Positions 44,262-52,130 of a stretch of 64,000 nt of DNA are shown here, piece after piece. A model generated the notes under the pieces. It had not been told where the DNA came from, ran no database searches, and was given only the letters and a program-made list of their open reading frames with translations. Every line of letters begins with the position of its first letter. Within the stretch, counting starts at the first letter, position 1. The DNA comes from Allobosea sp. 117 (GTDB taxonomy: Bacteria > Pseudomonadota > Alphaproteobacteria > Rhizobiales > Xanthobacteraceae): NCBI RefSeq assembly GCF_000702305.1, contig NZ_JNLC01000010.1, positions 248,001 through 312,000 on the forward strand, in the 5' to 3' direction. The position numbers and the translations under genes were made by a program.

Positions 44262-45569
44262 TCAGTGTGCGCCCTTCCACACGGCGGGATCGTTCACCGC
44301 GCGGGCCATCAGCTCGCCATAGCGCACGCTTTCCGAGATACCGCGGTCTTCCGGGTAGTAGAAGCAGGTGTCGGCGATCTGCAGCCCGGCGATCTCGGTC
44401 GCGACCGGCGGGATCATCGCCGCAAATCCCGGCGGGCACACCGGCTGGGCATGGGCGAGGCGGCCGACGCGCGCGTCGATGCGGTCGGCGTCGGTCAGCG
44501 CCGGATTGACCATCTTGAGATAGGAGAACGCCTCGTCCAGCAGCTCGGCGTCCGGGCGCGCCCAGTTCCGGTTGGTGACCGGCATGTAATAGGGCACGTA
44601 GACGATGGTGTCGCCGGTCGGCCGCAGGTTCGAGAACTCGACGAAGCCCGGAATGCCCATGCGGGCATCCATCGTGTTCACCCAGAAATGCGGCGTCACC
44701 GAGCGCTTCAGCTTGAAGATGAGGCAGGCGACGCCGATGTTCTCGATCTTCGCGTAGGCCTCCCTGGCGGCGTCGGAGAAGCCGGGCACCAGCTTCGGGA
44801 TCAGCGGCGTCGGCACGGTGGCGATCACCGCGTCATAGGGCTCGAACGCCCCGTTCGCCTTCACCCCGGTCACGCGCCCGCCTTCCGAGACGATCTCCTC
44901 CACCTTGGCGCCGAGCCGGATGTCGCCGCCCTTCGCGCGGATCGCCTTCGACAGCGCCTCGACGAGGGTGAGCGTGCCGCCGTCGATATAGCCGAGCTCC
45001 TCCTGCATCAGCGAGCGGCGCGAGGTGCCGATCCGCTTGATGCGGGTCCAGATCCAGGCCGCCGAGATGTTGTCGGCATATTCGTAGAACTTCAGGTCGA
45101 ACAGCGGGCGCCACAGCCGCTGATAGACCGACGGTCCGCACCAGCTCTCGATCCATTCGCGGGCCGAGCGCTTTTCGAGGTCGCCCGCTTCGGCCCGCTT
45201 GGTGGAGAGGAACATCATCAGCCCGTAGCGCAGCTTCTCGACGAAGCTGAGCCCGGGGAATTTGAGCAGCGCCACCGGGTTGCCCCAGTCGTGCAGCCGG
45301 CCGTCGATGAAATAGCCCATCGAGGTCGGCACCCAGCGCATCTTGTCGCCGATGCCGAGCTCGTCCATCAGCGCGAAGGTCGGGCGGTCCGACTTGCAGA
45401 CGAAATGGTAGTAGCGCTCGATCGACAGGCCGCCGAAATCGAAATGCGCCGCCATGCCGCCCGGCACGCTGTCGGCCTCGTAGACCGTCACCTCGTGTCC
45501 GGCCTTCAGCGCGTGATAGGCCGCCGCGAGACCCATGGCTCCGGCGCCGATGACTGCAACGCGCGCCAT
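44262..45569 (-). CDS. FAD-dependent oxidoreductase (amine oxidase / UDP-galactopyranose-mutase-like fold)
   Basis: 435-residue flavoprotein with an N-terminal dinucleotide-binding GAGAMGLAAAYHALKAGHEVTVYEAD and the GG motif VPGGMAAHFDFGGLSIERYYH. The C-terminal FAD-closing segment (ADTCFYYPEDRGISESVRYGELMARAV) is intact. Such proteins occur in polysaccharide loci and are often named protoporphyrinogen oxidase-like; true HemG/HemY function is unlikely here. It is fifth in the polyprenyl-pentose operon, 2 bases after the epimerase gene and directly before gtrA. Its reaction in the pathway is unknown: it may oxidise, reduce or contract the ring of a lipid-linked or nucleotide sugar. Confidence 0.75.
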   Translation of the reverse strand: MARVAVIGAGAMGLAAAYHALKAGHEVTVYEADSVPGGMAAHFDFGGLSIERYYHFVCKSDRPTFALMDELGIGDKMRWVPTSMGYFIDGRLHDWGNPVALLKFPGLSFVEKLRYGLMMFLSTKRAEAGDLEKRSAREWIESWCGPSVYQRLWRPLFDLKFYEYADNISAAWIWTRIKRIGTSRRSLMQEELGYIDGGTLTLVEALSKAIRAKGGDIRLGAKVEEIVSEGGRVTGVKANGAFEPYDAVIATVPTPLIPKLVPGFSDAAREAYAKIENIGVACLIFKLKRSVTPHFWVNTMDARMGIPGFVEFSNLRPTGDTIVYVPYYMPVTNRNWARPDAELLDEAFSYLKMVNPALTDADRIDARVGRLAHAQPVCPPGFAAMIPPVATEIAGLQIADTCFYYPEDRGISESVRYGELMARAVNDPAVWKGAH

Positions 45570-45571
45570 GA

Positions 45572-46513
45572 TCAGAACTCCAGCACGACCTTGGAATAGA
45601 CGGGATCCTGGAAGGTTTCCTTCAGCGCCTCCGGCAGCGGCGTCGCGCGCACCCCGAAGATGCCCGGCCAGTCGATGACCTCGAACACGTCCGGCGTCAC
45701 CAGCGCCTTGAGCTGGCTGGTGGTGAAGGGCGGGTCGCGGTCGACGAGCGCGTAGGTCTTGAGCAGCGTCCAGAACAGCGCGTAGGGGATGCGCACGATG
45801 GGTGCCCTGGCGCCGGAGGCCGCCTTCACCTCGCGGATCAGGTCGATATAGTCGATCTTCGACTGCCCCGAGATGTTGAACGCCTCGCCGGGGCGCGGCG
45901 TCTCGATGCAGGCCATGATGACCCCGCAGAAATCGCCGACATAGAGCGGCTGGCGCAGATAGCGCCCGCTGCCCGGCACCGGGAACACCGGCGCGCGCTG
46001 CATGAAGCGGGCGAGCCAGCCGAGATGCTTGCGATCGAACCAGCCGAACATCAGCGTCGGGCGCAGCACCGTCACCGACAGGCCGCTGCCGACCACCAGC
46101 GCCTCCTGCGCCTTCTTTGTCTCGGTGTAGTAATCGTGGGCAAGAGAATTTACCACCGATGAGGAGATGTGCACGACATGCGGCACGGCGTGCTTTTTCG
46201 CCGCCGCCACGACCTGCTCGCTCGCGGTGATGTTGTTGTCGATGAAGGGCTTTTCCTCTAGCGCGCCGATCTGCGCGTGGTTCAGCACCAGCGTGTCGGC
46301 GCCGGCGAAGGCGTCGGCCCAGGCACCGGGAACGGCGAGGTCGGCCTCGATCACCATGATGTCGGGATGAAGCTCCCTCAGTATCTTCGTGTTGGCCGGG
46401 TGCTTGTCGATGGCGACAATCGGCCCGAAGCCCCGCGCCTTGAGGCGGGGGATGAGGTTCTGGCCGACCAGTCCGGCGGCGCCGGTGACGACGATCTTGG
46501 CGGGTGTCTGCAC
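45572..46513 (-). CDS. NAD-dependent epimerase/dehydratase family protein
   Basis: 313-residue extended SDR. The cofactor motif is TGAAGLVGQNL at residues 10-20; HISSSVVN and YTETKKAQE (a YxxxK-like active site) follow. It keeps RPTLMFGWFDRKHLGWL and a YVGDFCGVIMACIE segment typical of nucleotide-sugar epimerases or reductases. The substrate is unknown. It lies between the dprE2-like and FAD oxidoreductase genes with gaps of 31 and 2 bases and must belong to the same pathway; it is not part of the minimal mycobacterial arabinose set. Confidence 0.78.
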   Translation of the reverse strand: MQTPAKIVVTGAAGLVGQNLIPRLKARGFGPIVAIDKHPANTKILRELHPDIMVIEADLAVPGAWADAFAGADTLVLNHAQIGALEEKPFIDNNITASEQVVAAAKKHAVPHVVHISSSVVNSLAHDYYTETKKAQEALVVGSGLSVTVLRPTLMFGWFDRKHLGWLARFMQRAPVFPVPGSGRYLRQPLYVGDFCGVIMACIETPRPGEAFNISGQSKIDYIDLIREVKAASGARAPIVRIPYALFWTLLKTYALVDRDPPFTTSQLKALVTPDVFEVIDWPGIFGVRATPLPEALKETFQDPVYSKVVLEF

Positions 46514-46544
46514 GAAGGATCCGTTCGGGTTCGAAGCCTGATGG

Positions 46545-47303
46545 TCAGAGCTTGGTCTTGTGGAAGATCGCGGCCGGCACGTTGCGCACGATCAGCATGA
46601 TGAGCCGCCAGAAGCCGGGCGCGTAGACCACCGGCCGGCCCTTCTGCGCCGCCCGCGCGATGATGGCGCCGACTGCCTCGGGCTTCGCCCAGAGCGCGCC
46701 CTTGTTGGGGATGGCCGCCGTCATCGGCGTGTCGACGAAGCCCGGCTTGATCAGCACCGCCCGCGCGCCGGTCGGAGCAAGACGATGCGCGATGCCCTCG
46801 ACGAGGGCCGCGAGGCCCGCTTTCGTCGCACCATAGATGAAGTTCGACTGCCGCCCGCGGTCGCCCGCCACCGAGCCGATCACCAGCAGCGCGCCGGATT
46901 TCTGCGCCTCGAAGCGGTTGGCGGCGGCGATGCACCAGGCGCTAGCGCTGGTGAAGTTGGTCTCGATCAGCGCCCGGGCCGCAGTGGGGTCGGTCTCCAG
47001 GGTCTTCTGGTCGCCGAGCGCGCCATAGGCGAGCAGCACGATGTCGAGCCCGCCGAGCTTCGCCACCATGGCGTCGAGCTCGGCCGCTGCGTCCGCCTTC
47101 GCGAGGTCGAGGGCCACCACATCGGCCTCTTCCGCCCCGCGCACCTTGAGGTCGGCAGCGATTGCCTCGGCGCGTGCGCCGTCACGCGCCACCAGCACCA
47201 GCCGGCCGCCCTGCGCCGCCCAGATGCGGGCGGTGGCTTCCGCGATGCCGGAGGTGGCACCGAGGATGATGATGCGTGTTCCACTGCCCTTGTCGGCGCT
47301 CAT
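46545..47303 (-). CDS. dprE2: DprE2-like short-chain reductase
   Basis: 252-residue SDR resembling decaprenylphospho-2'-keto-erythro-pentofuranose reductase, which uses NADH to turn the 2'-keto intermediate into polyprenyl-phospho-D-arabinofuranose. The cofactor motif is LGATSGIAEATARIWA, which is the DprE2 form rather than the usual TGxxxGIG; YGATKAGLAALVEGI gives Tyr-x3-Lys, and the basic hydrophobic C-terminus (FWRLIMLIVRNVPAAIFHKTKL) suits membrane contact with a lipid-linked substrate. The start overlaps the stop of the DprE1-like gene as ATGA, the same gene pair order as in mycobacteria. Confidence 0.85.
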   Translation of the reverse strand: MSADKGSGTRIIILGATSGIAEATARIWAAQGGRLVLVARDGARAEAIAADLKVRGAEEADVVALDLAKADAAAELDAMVAKLGGLDIVLLAYGALGDQKTLETDPTAARALIETNFTSASAWCIAAANRFEAQKSGALLVIGSVAGDRGRQSNFIYGATKAGLAALVEGIAHRLAPTGARAVLIKPGFVDTPMTAAIPNKGALWAKPEAVGAIIARAAQKGRPVVYAPGFWRLIMLIVRNVPAAIFHKTKL

Positions 47304-48634
47304 GCCGCCATCCTTCGCCAGAAATCGGAGTTCATCTTCGGGTCCTTCGCCTGCGCGAATTCCTCCCAGCGCGGGAAGGAGAGACGGAACATCTCACGGC
47401 TCATCCGCCCGTCCTTGGCGGGATAGAGCGCGCCGCCCGCCTCGCGGGTGATGGCATCGAGCCGGCCCATCAGCGCCAGCGTCTCCTCGCCACGATTAGG
47501 AAAGTCGAGCGCCAGCGTCGCACCGGGGCGCGGGAAGGACATCAGGCCGGGCGAGGCGATGTCGCCGAAGGTCTTTAGCACGGTGAGAAACGAGGCCTGC
47601 CCCGACTGCGCGATGGCCGCCATCAGCGCGTCCATGGCAGGGCGCGCCGAGGCCCACGGCACCACGCACTGGAACTGCAGCATGCCGCGCTTGCCGTAGA
47701 GCCGGTTCCAGTTGTGGATGGCGTCGAGTGGATAGAAGAACACCGAATAATGCTGGCGCACCCGCCCCGCCTTCCAGCGATGGGCACGGAAATAGAATTC
47801 GTTGAAGGCGCTGACCGACAGCTTGTTCAGCGTGAAGCCGGGCAGGTCCACCGGCATGTTCTTCCAGGCCCGGTCGCCATGCGCCTTGTAGTCGCCTTCA
47901 TAGGTCCAGTTGGCGCGCGAGAACACGCCGCGCCCACGACCTGCTGGCATGCAGTCCGCCCAGGCGACGGTGTGCTCGAAGCGCTCCGTGCTCTCCTCGG
48001 CGAGCGCCCAGAACTCGTCGAGCGAGCCATAAGGGATGATCTCGACATCGAGGAAGGCGCTGCCGATCTTGGCGAGCTTCAGCTCGACCCATTCGATCAC
48101 GCCGGTGAGCCCGAGCCCGCCTATGGTGGCGGCGAACAGTCCGGCATTCTCCTCCGGGCTCAGCTCCAGCCGCTCGCCGTCCCCGCGCAGCAGGCCGAGC
48201 CGCGTCACGTGGCAGCCCATGCTGCCGGCGCGGTGGTGGTTCTTGCCGTGCACGTCGTTGGCGACCGCGCCGCCCAGCGTCACGAAGCGCGTGCCCGGCG
48301 TGGTCGGCAGGAACCAGCCCTTGGGCACGACGAGCTGCAACACTTGCGAAAGGCTCACTCCCGCCTCGGCGCGCAGCAGGCCGGTCCCGGCGTCGAAGGC
48401 GATGAAATGGTCGAGCCCGGTCATGTCGATGACCGCGCCCTCGCTGTTGAGCCCGCTGTCGCCATAGGAACGGCGCAGGCCGATGGCGAGCAGGCTGTCG
48501 GTCGCCGCCGGATCGTCCAGTAAAGCGGGCAGCTCGTCCGCGAAATGCGGGCGCGCGAGACGCTGCGGGCGGCGCACCACGCGCCCCCACGACAGGACGT
48601 CGCCGCGCTCGACGAAGCGGGAGGCCGCGTTCAT
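47300..48634 (-). CDS. dprE1: DprE1-like FAD-linked oxidase
   Basis: 444-residue FAD enzyme expected to oxidise the 2'-hydroxyl of polyprenyl-phospho-ribofuranose. The FAD-binding half holds RRSYGDSGLN and the diagnostic DVHGKNHHRAGSMG (GKNHH at 130-134; mycobacterial DprE1 has GKNHHSAGSF). The substrate half keeps LYPAKDGRMS with Lys407 matching catalytic Lys418 of M. tuberculosis. At the position of benzothiazinone-target Cys387 (context NICVDFP as I recall it) this protein has Ala375 (TLALDFP). ATG 48634 is chosen; a GTG at 48643, overlapping the previous stop, is possible. A plain sugar-lactone oxidase is much less likely given the neighbours. Confidence 0.88.
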   Translation of the reverse strand: MNAASRFVERGDVLSWGRVVRRPQRLARPHFADELPALLDDPAATDSLLAIGLRRSYGDSGLNSEGAVIDMTGLDHFIAFDAGTGLLRAEAGVSLSQVLQLVVPKGWFLPTTPGTRFVTLGGAVANDVHGKNHHRAGSMGCHVTRLGLLRGDGERLELSPEENAGLFAATIGGLGLTGVIEWVELKLAKIGSAFLDVEIIPYGSLDEFWALAEESTERFEHTVAWADCMPAGRGRGVFSRANWTYEGDYKAHGDRAWKNMPVDLPGFTLNKLSVSAFNEFYFRAHRWKAGRVRQHYSVFFYPLDAIHNWNRLYGKRGMLQFQCVVPWASARPAMDALMAAIAQSGQASFLTVLKTFGDIASPGLMSFPRPGATLALDFPNRGEETLALMGRLDAITREAGGALYPAKDGRMSREMFRLSFPRWEEFAQAKDPKMNSDFWRRMAA

Positions 48635-48639
48635 CCCGC

Positions 48640-50139
48640 TCACACGATCGCCGCGAGGAACAGCGCGACCATGATGCCGCCATAGGCGATGCTCATGCGG
48701 TCGCGGATCGCGAAGGCGACCGGGTCGTCGTCGAGCTCGCCGCGATGGCACAACAGCCAGATGCGCGCGAGGAACAGGAAGATGACGACCGGGAAGCCCC
48801 ACAGGAAGTCCGGGCGGGTGTAGAGCCCGGTCGGGAAGGCGTCCTCGATCAGATAGAGCACCATGATCAGCACCGTCGCCATCATGGTGCCGACCCCGAG
48901 CGCCAGCACCAGCGGCGCGTCGCCGGCCCGGTAGCCGCGCCCGAGCGTGCGCTCGCGCCCGTGCTCGATCATGCGGATGATCTCGGTCTGGCGCTTGGCC
49001 AGCGAGAGGGAGAGGAACACGAACATCGAGAAGATGATCAGCCACGGCGAGAAGATCGCGCCGGTGACCACCATGCCGAGCGCCAGCCTTATGCTGAACA
49101 GCGTGGCGAGGAACAGCACGTCGATGATCGGCTCGCGCTTGAAGCGGAACGAATAGGAGAGCGAGACGAGGAGATAGAGCGTCAGCGTCTCCAGCGCGCC
49201 CGGCCCGAGGATGACGGCAAGCGCCAGAGCCAGCAGCCCTGCTATGGCGACGAGGCCGATGCCGGAGGCGATGGAGAGCCGGCCGCTGGCGAGCGGGCGG
49301 TTCTTCTTCGACCAGTGCTGGCGGTCCTCCTGGATGTCCCAGAGATCGTTCAGCACATAGGTGGCCGAAGCCAGCAGCCCGATGGCGATGAAGCCGAGCA
49401 GCGCCGCGCCCCAGGCGGCCGGGTCGAAGAACTTGCCGCCCAGGATGACCGGGACGAAGACCAGCGCGTTCTTCGCCCATTGATGCAGGCGCAGGCTGCG
49501 CACGGCTTCGCGCAGACGGCTGCCGTCGCGGCGGAAGCTGGTCAGGATGTCGGTGGTGCCGCGCACCCGGTTCTCAAGGCGCGGCGAGCCGCCCACCACG
49601 ATGGCGCCGAGCGCCCGGCTCCAGATGTGCAGGTCGGCCGGCGCGTCGCCGGCATAGATGAAGCCGTTGGGGAAGTGCTCGGTCAGCTTTTCCGCCTTGG
49701 CGGGACCCTTGAGGTTGGCCTGCCCGTCCGAGGCGAACACGTCGGTGATGAAGGGGAAGCGCGCCGCCACCTTCTCCGCCACCGCGCGGTCGGCGGCGGT
49801 GGCGAGGATCACCGGCCGGCCGCGCGCCGCCTCGCGCTCGGCGAACTCCACGAGATCCGGCACGACGGGAAAATGCGCGACGTCCTCCTCGGTGAGGGCG
49901 GCGGAGAGCTGCCGCTTCACCGTCGCCTTGCCGGCGACCAGCCAGCCGGGGATGCGCCAGGCATGCGCGCCCTTCCGGCGCAGGAAGCGCACCAAGGCCT
50001 CGTGCAGCGTATCGGTGGACAGCAGCGTGTGGTCGAGGTCGATGACGAGCGGCACCGACAGGTCGAACGCCAGCTCCGCCGCGCCCCCGACCGGGATGGG
50101 CGTGGCCTCGGCGGTATGGTCGATGGCGTTCGCCTGCAT
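48640..50139 (-). CDS. HAD phosphatase-UbiA prenyltransferase fusion (polyprenyl-phosphate phosphoribosyltransferase-like)
   Basis: 499-residue bifunctional protein. Residues 30-200 are a HAD phosphatase with motif I DLDHT (nucleophile Asp34, Asp36) and motif IV YAGDAPAD (Asp165, Asp169). Residues 210-499 are a UbiA-type membrane domain with about eight or nine helices and the Mg-diphosphate site NDLWDIQED (264-272), followed by NRPLASG. In M. tuberculosis the related UbiA enzyme Rv3806c joins phosphoribose from PRPP to decaprenyl phosphate, and a separate phosphatase then removes the 5-phosphate; here both activities appear to be in one chain. First gene of the operon, starting 213 bases from the divergent membrane-protein gene. 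Confidence 0.85.
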   Translation of the reverse strand: MQANAIDHTAEATPIPVGGAAELAFDLSVPLVIDLDHTLLSTDTLHEALVRFLRRKGAHAWRIPGWLVAGKATVKRQLSAALTEEDVAHFPVVPDLVEFAEREAARGRPVILATAADRAVAEKVAARFPFITDVFASDGQANLKGPAKAEKLTEHFPNGFIYAGDAPADLHIWSRALGAIVVGGSPRLENRVRGTTDILTSFRRDGSRLREAVRSLRLHQWAKNALVFVPVILGGKFFDPAAWGAALLGFIAIGLLASATYVLNDLWDIQEDRQHWSKKNRPLASGRLSIASGIGLVAIAGLLALALAVILGPGALETLTLYLLVSLSYSFRFKREPIIDVLFLATLFSIRLALGMVVTGAIFSPWLIIFSMFVFLSLSLAKRQTEIIRMIEHGRERTLGRGYRAGDAPLVLALGVGTMMATVLIMVLYLIEDAFPTGLYTRPDFLWGFPVVIFLFLARIWLLCHRGELDDDPVAFAIRDRMSIAYGGIMVALFLAAIV

Positions 50140-50352
50140 GCTTGATCCCGAGCCCTGCCTTGCGGGTTACTGATAGCCTTCGGCGGTGCAAAATTGAAGC
50201 GAACTCGTCCGCGAAGATGAATGAGGCCTTGTCGGAATCGTCGACGCGGCGGTGCTGTGCCATGCTGGCCGCCTGTTCGGAAGCTGCGGGGGCGGCGGGG
50301 GGAACAGGCCGGGGCGTGAGCCCCGCGCGACGGTGCGGGACGAGGTGCGGGC

Positions 50353-52071
50353 GTGCGGAATGTGGCGGGCTGGGTCGCCGGATGGGGCGATCCAAGGATC
50401 GAGGGAGCGTTGCGTCGCGCGCTGCCACTGGTCGCGCTGGCCTGCGCCCTGATCATCGCCGGGCTGATGTTCCGTGCGATGTTCGCGGTCTACATCCCGA
50501 TGCCCTTCTGGGACCAATGGGACCATTTCGCCACGCGCGATCATTGGGCGAGGCTGTTCGAGCAGCACAACGAGCACCGCCTGGTGCTGTTCCGCCTCAT
50601 CGCCATCGTCGACAATCTGCTCGCCAGCGGCACCTATGTGGTGCAGTTCGCCGCCACCGTTGGCCTCCAGCTCGCGCATGTGCTGTTGCTGGCCGTCCTG
50701 GCCGCGCGGGCCGGCCTGAGGGCGCCGGGCGATCGCCTGTGGGCGTTGGCCATCGCCTTCGGCTACCTGTTCTGGCGGGTGCAGGAGGAGAACTTCCTCT
50801 GGGGTTTCCAAAGCCAGTTCGTCGGCGTCTATATCTGCGCCTCGGCCGGCTTCGCCGCCCTCGCGCTGGTGCCGGGCTGGGCCGGGGTGGTGCTCGGCGC
50901 GCTCGGGGCCGCGCTCGCCGCCGGCTTCATGTCGAACGGCGTGATGGCGCCGGCGATGCTGGTGGTGCAGGCGGTCTGGCTACGCCGGCCGCCGGTGCAG
51001 GTGCTGGCGCTGGTGCTGGTCGCCGGGGCGCTGCCGGTGGCCTACTTCACCGGCTACTACATGCCCCGCCACCACGCCGACCCCATCCAGTCGCTGCAGC
51101 GGCCGCTGGAGCTGATCGGCTACGTCGCCGCCTATCTCGGGCATCCGGTGGCGGTCATGCTGCGCGGCGGCGAGACGCTGTCGGTGCTGATGGGCCTCGT
51201 CGGCCTGACCGCACTGACCGTTGTTTTCGTTGCACTGATCATTCGCCGGAATCTGGCGACCCCGGCGCGTCTCGCGCTGCTCCACATCGCCGGCTTCACC
51301 GTGGCGACGGCCCTGCTGACGGGGCTCGGCCGCCTGAATTTCGGGCTCGAGCAGGCGCTTTCCAGCCGCTACGCGACGCCCGCCATGGTGTTCTGGACGG
51401 CTCTCGACTTCCTCGTCTGGAGCCTGCTGGCCGGCGGGCGCTGGCGGCTGCTGGTCCCGCTTGCGGCGACCGGCGCCCTGATACTGATGGCGATCAACAG
51501 CCGCTCTGCCGTCGACGGCACCATCCGCTCCTGGCGCGAGCTGCGCGACGGCGCCGCCACCGCCATGCTTTCGGACGTGCGGGACGAGCCGGTGCTGGGC
51601 AAGGTCTATTTCAATCCCAAGCACTTGCCGGAAAAGATCGCAATGTTGAAGGCGGAGCGGCTCGCCGTCTTCGCCGAGCCCTGGGCGCACTGGCTCGGCA
51701 GAACGCTGGCGGAACACGTCAGCGTTCTGCCGGAAGGTACCTGCCGCGGCAATTTCGAGCGTGCCGACCCGGTCGTCGAGGAGGCCGGGGGAGAGGGCGC
51801 AGCCTACCGCGTCTCCGGCTGGGGCTGGGACGAGGCCGAGGCGCGCGCGCCGCGCTGGCTCGTGCTCACCGACACATCCGGCCGCATCGTCGGCTATGCC
51901 TATACCGACCTCGCCCGCCCCGACGTGCGCAAAGCGATTCCCACGATCACCGACCCCGATACCGGCTGGCGCGGCCACATGCGCCTCACCGCGCCGGGCG
52001 CCGCGACCGCCTACGCCATTGACCCGGAAGCGGGAACCGCCTGCCGCGTCGGCACGCGCAAGGTCCCGTAG
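50353..52071 (+). CDS. Polytopic membrane protein, candidate GT-C type glycosyltransferase
   Basis: 572 residues. An N-terminal membrane helix (about 24-46) is followed by a periplasmic loop rich in acidic and aromatic residues (PMPFWDQWDHFATRDHW, Asp54 and Asp57, then FEQHNEHR). About nine further helices follow to residue 385, and a soluble C-terminal domain of about 180 residues lies beyond (VSGWGWDEAEARAPRWLVL). GT-C enzymes such as EmbC, AftA or ArnT use acidic residues in this first loop to bind a lipid-phosphate-linked sugar. I do not recognise a named family. Position, divergent from the polyprenyl-pentose operon, makes it the best candidate for the enzyme that uses that sugar. GTG 50353 or 50362 may be the start. 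Confidence 0.65.
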   Translation: MRNVAGWVAGWGDPRIEGALRRALPLVALACALIIAGLMFRAMFAVYIPMPFWDQWDHFATRDHWARLFEQHNEHRLVLFRLIAIVDNLLASGTYVVQFAATVGLQLAHVLLLAVLAARAGLRAPGDRLWALAIAFGYLFWRVQEENFLWGFQSQFVGVYICASAGFAALALVPGWAGVVLGALGAALAAGFMSNGVMAPAMLVVQAVWLRRPPVQVLALVLVAGALPVAYFTGYYMPRHHADPIQSLQRPLELIGYVAAYLGHPVAVMLRGGETLSVLMGLVGLTALTVVFVALIIRRNLATPARLALLHIAGFTVATALLTGLGRLNFGLEQALSSRYATPAMVFWTALDFLVWSLLAGGRWRLLVPLAATGALILMAINSRSAVDGTIRSWRELRDGAATAMLSDVRDEPVLGKVYFNPKHLPEKIAMLKAERLAVFAEPWAHWLGRTLAEHVSVLPEGTCRGNFERADPVVEEAGGEGAAYRVSGWGWDEAEARAPRWLVLTDTSGRIVGYAYTDLARPDVRKAIPTITDPDTGWRGHMRLTAPGAATAYAIDPEAGTACRVGTRKVP

Positions 52072-52114
52072 AGCGTGTTCGAGCGAAGCCGGAGCCCGCT
52101 CGGGTGAAAAACAA
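52071..52114. repeat. Intergenic element of the GAGCGTGTTCGAGCGAAG type
   Basis: GAGCGTGTTCGAGCGAAGCC, then GCTCGGGTGAAAAACAAG, with CGAGC/GCTCG pairing inside (52080-52084 with 52098-52102). It resembles a repeat widespread in rhizobial genomes and overlaps the last base of the upstream stop codon. Confidence 0.5.
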
Positions 52115-52130
52115 GAGGTAAAATAGTAAT

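Noticed and set aside
44262-45569. Naming the FAD oxidoreductase glf (UDP-galactopyranose mutase) or hemY
   Set aside because: The fold is shared, but I could not see the mutase substrate residues, and heme synthesis makes no sense in this operon; only a general call is given.
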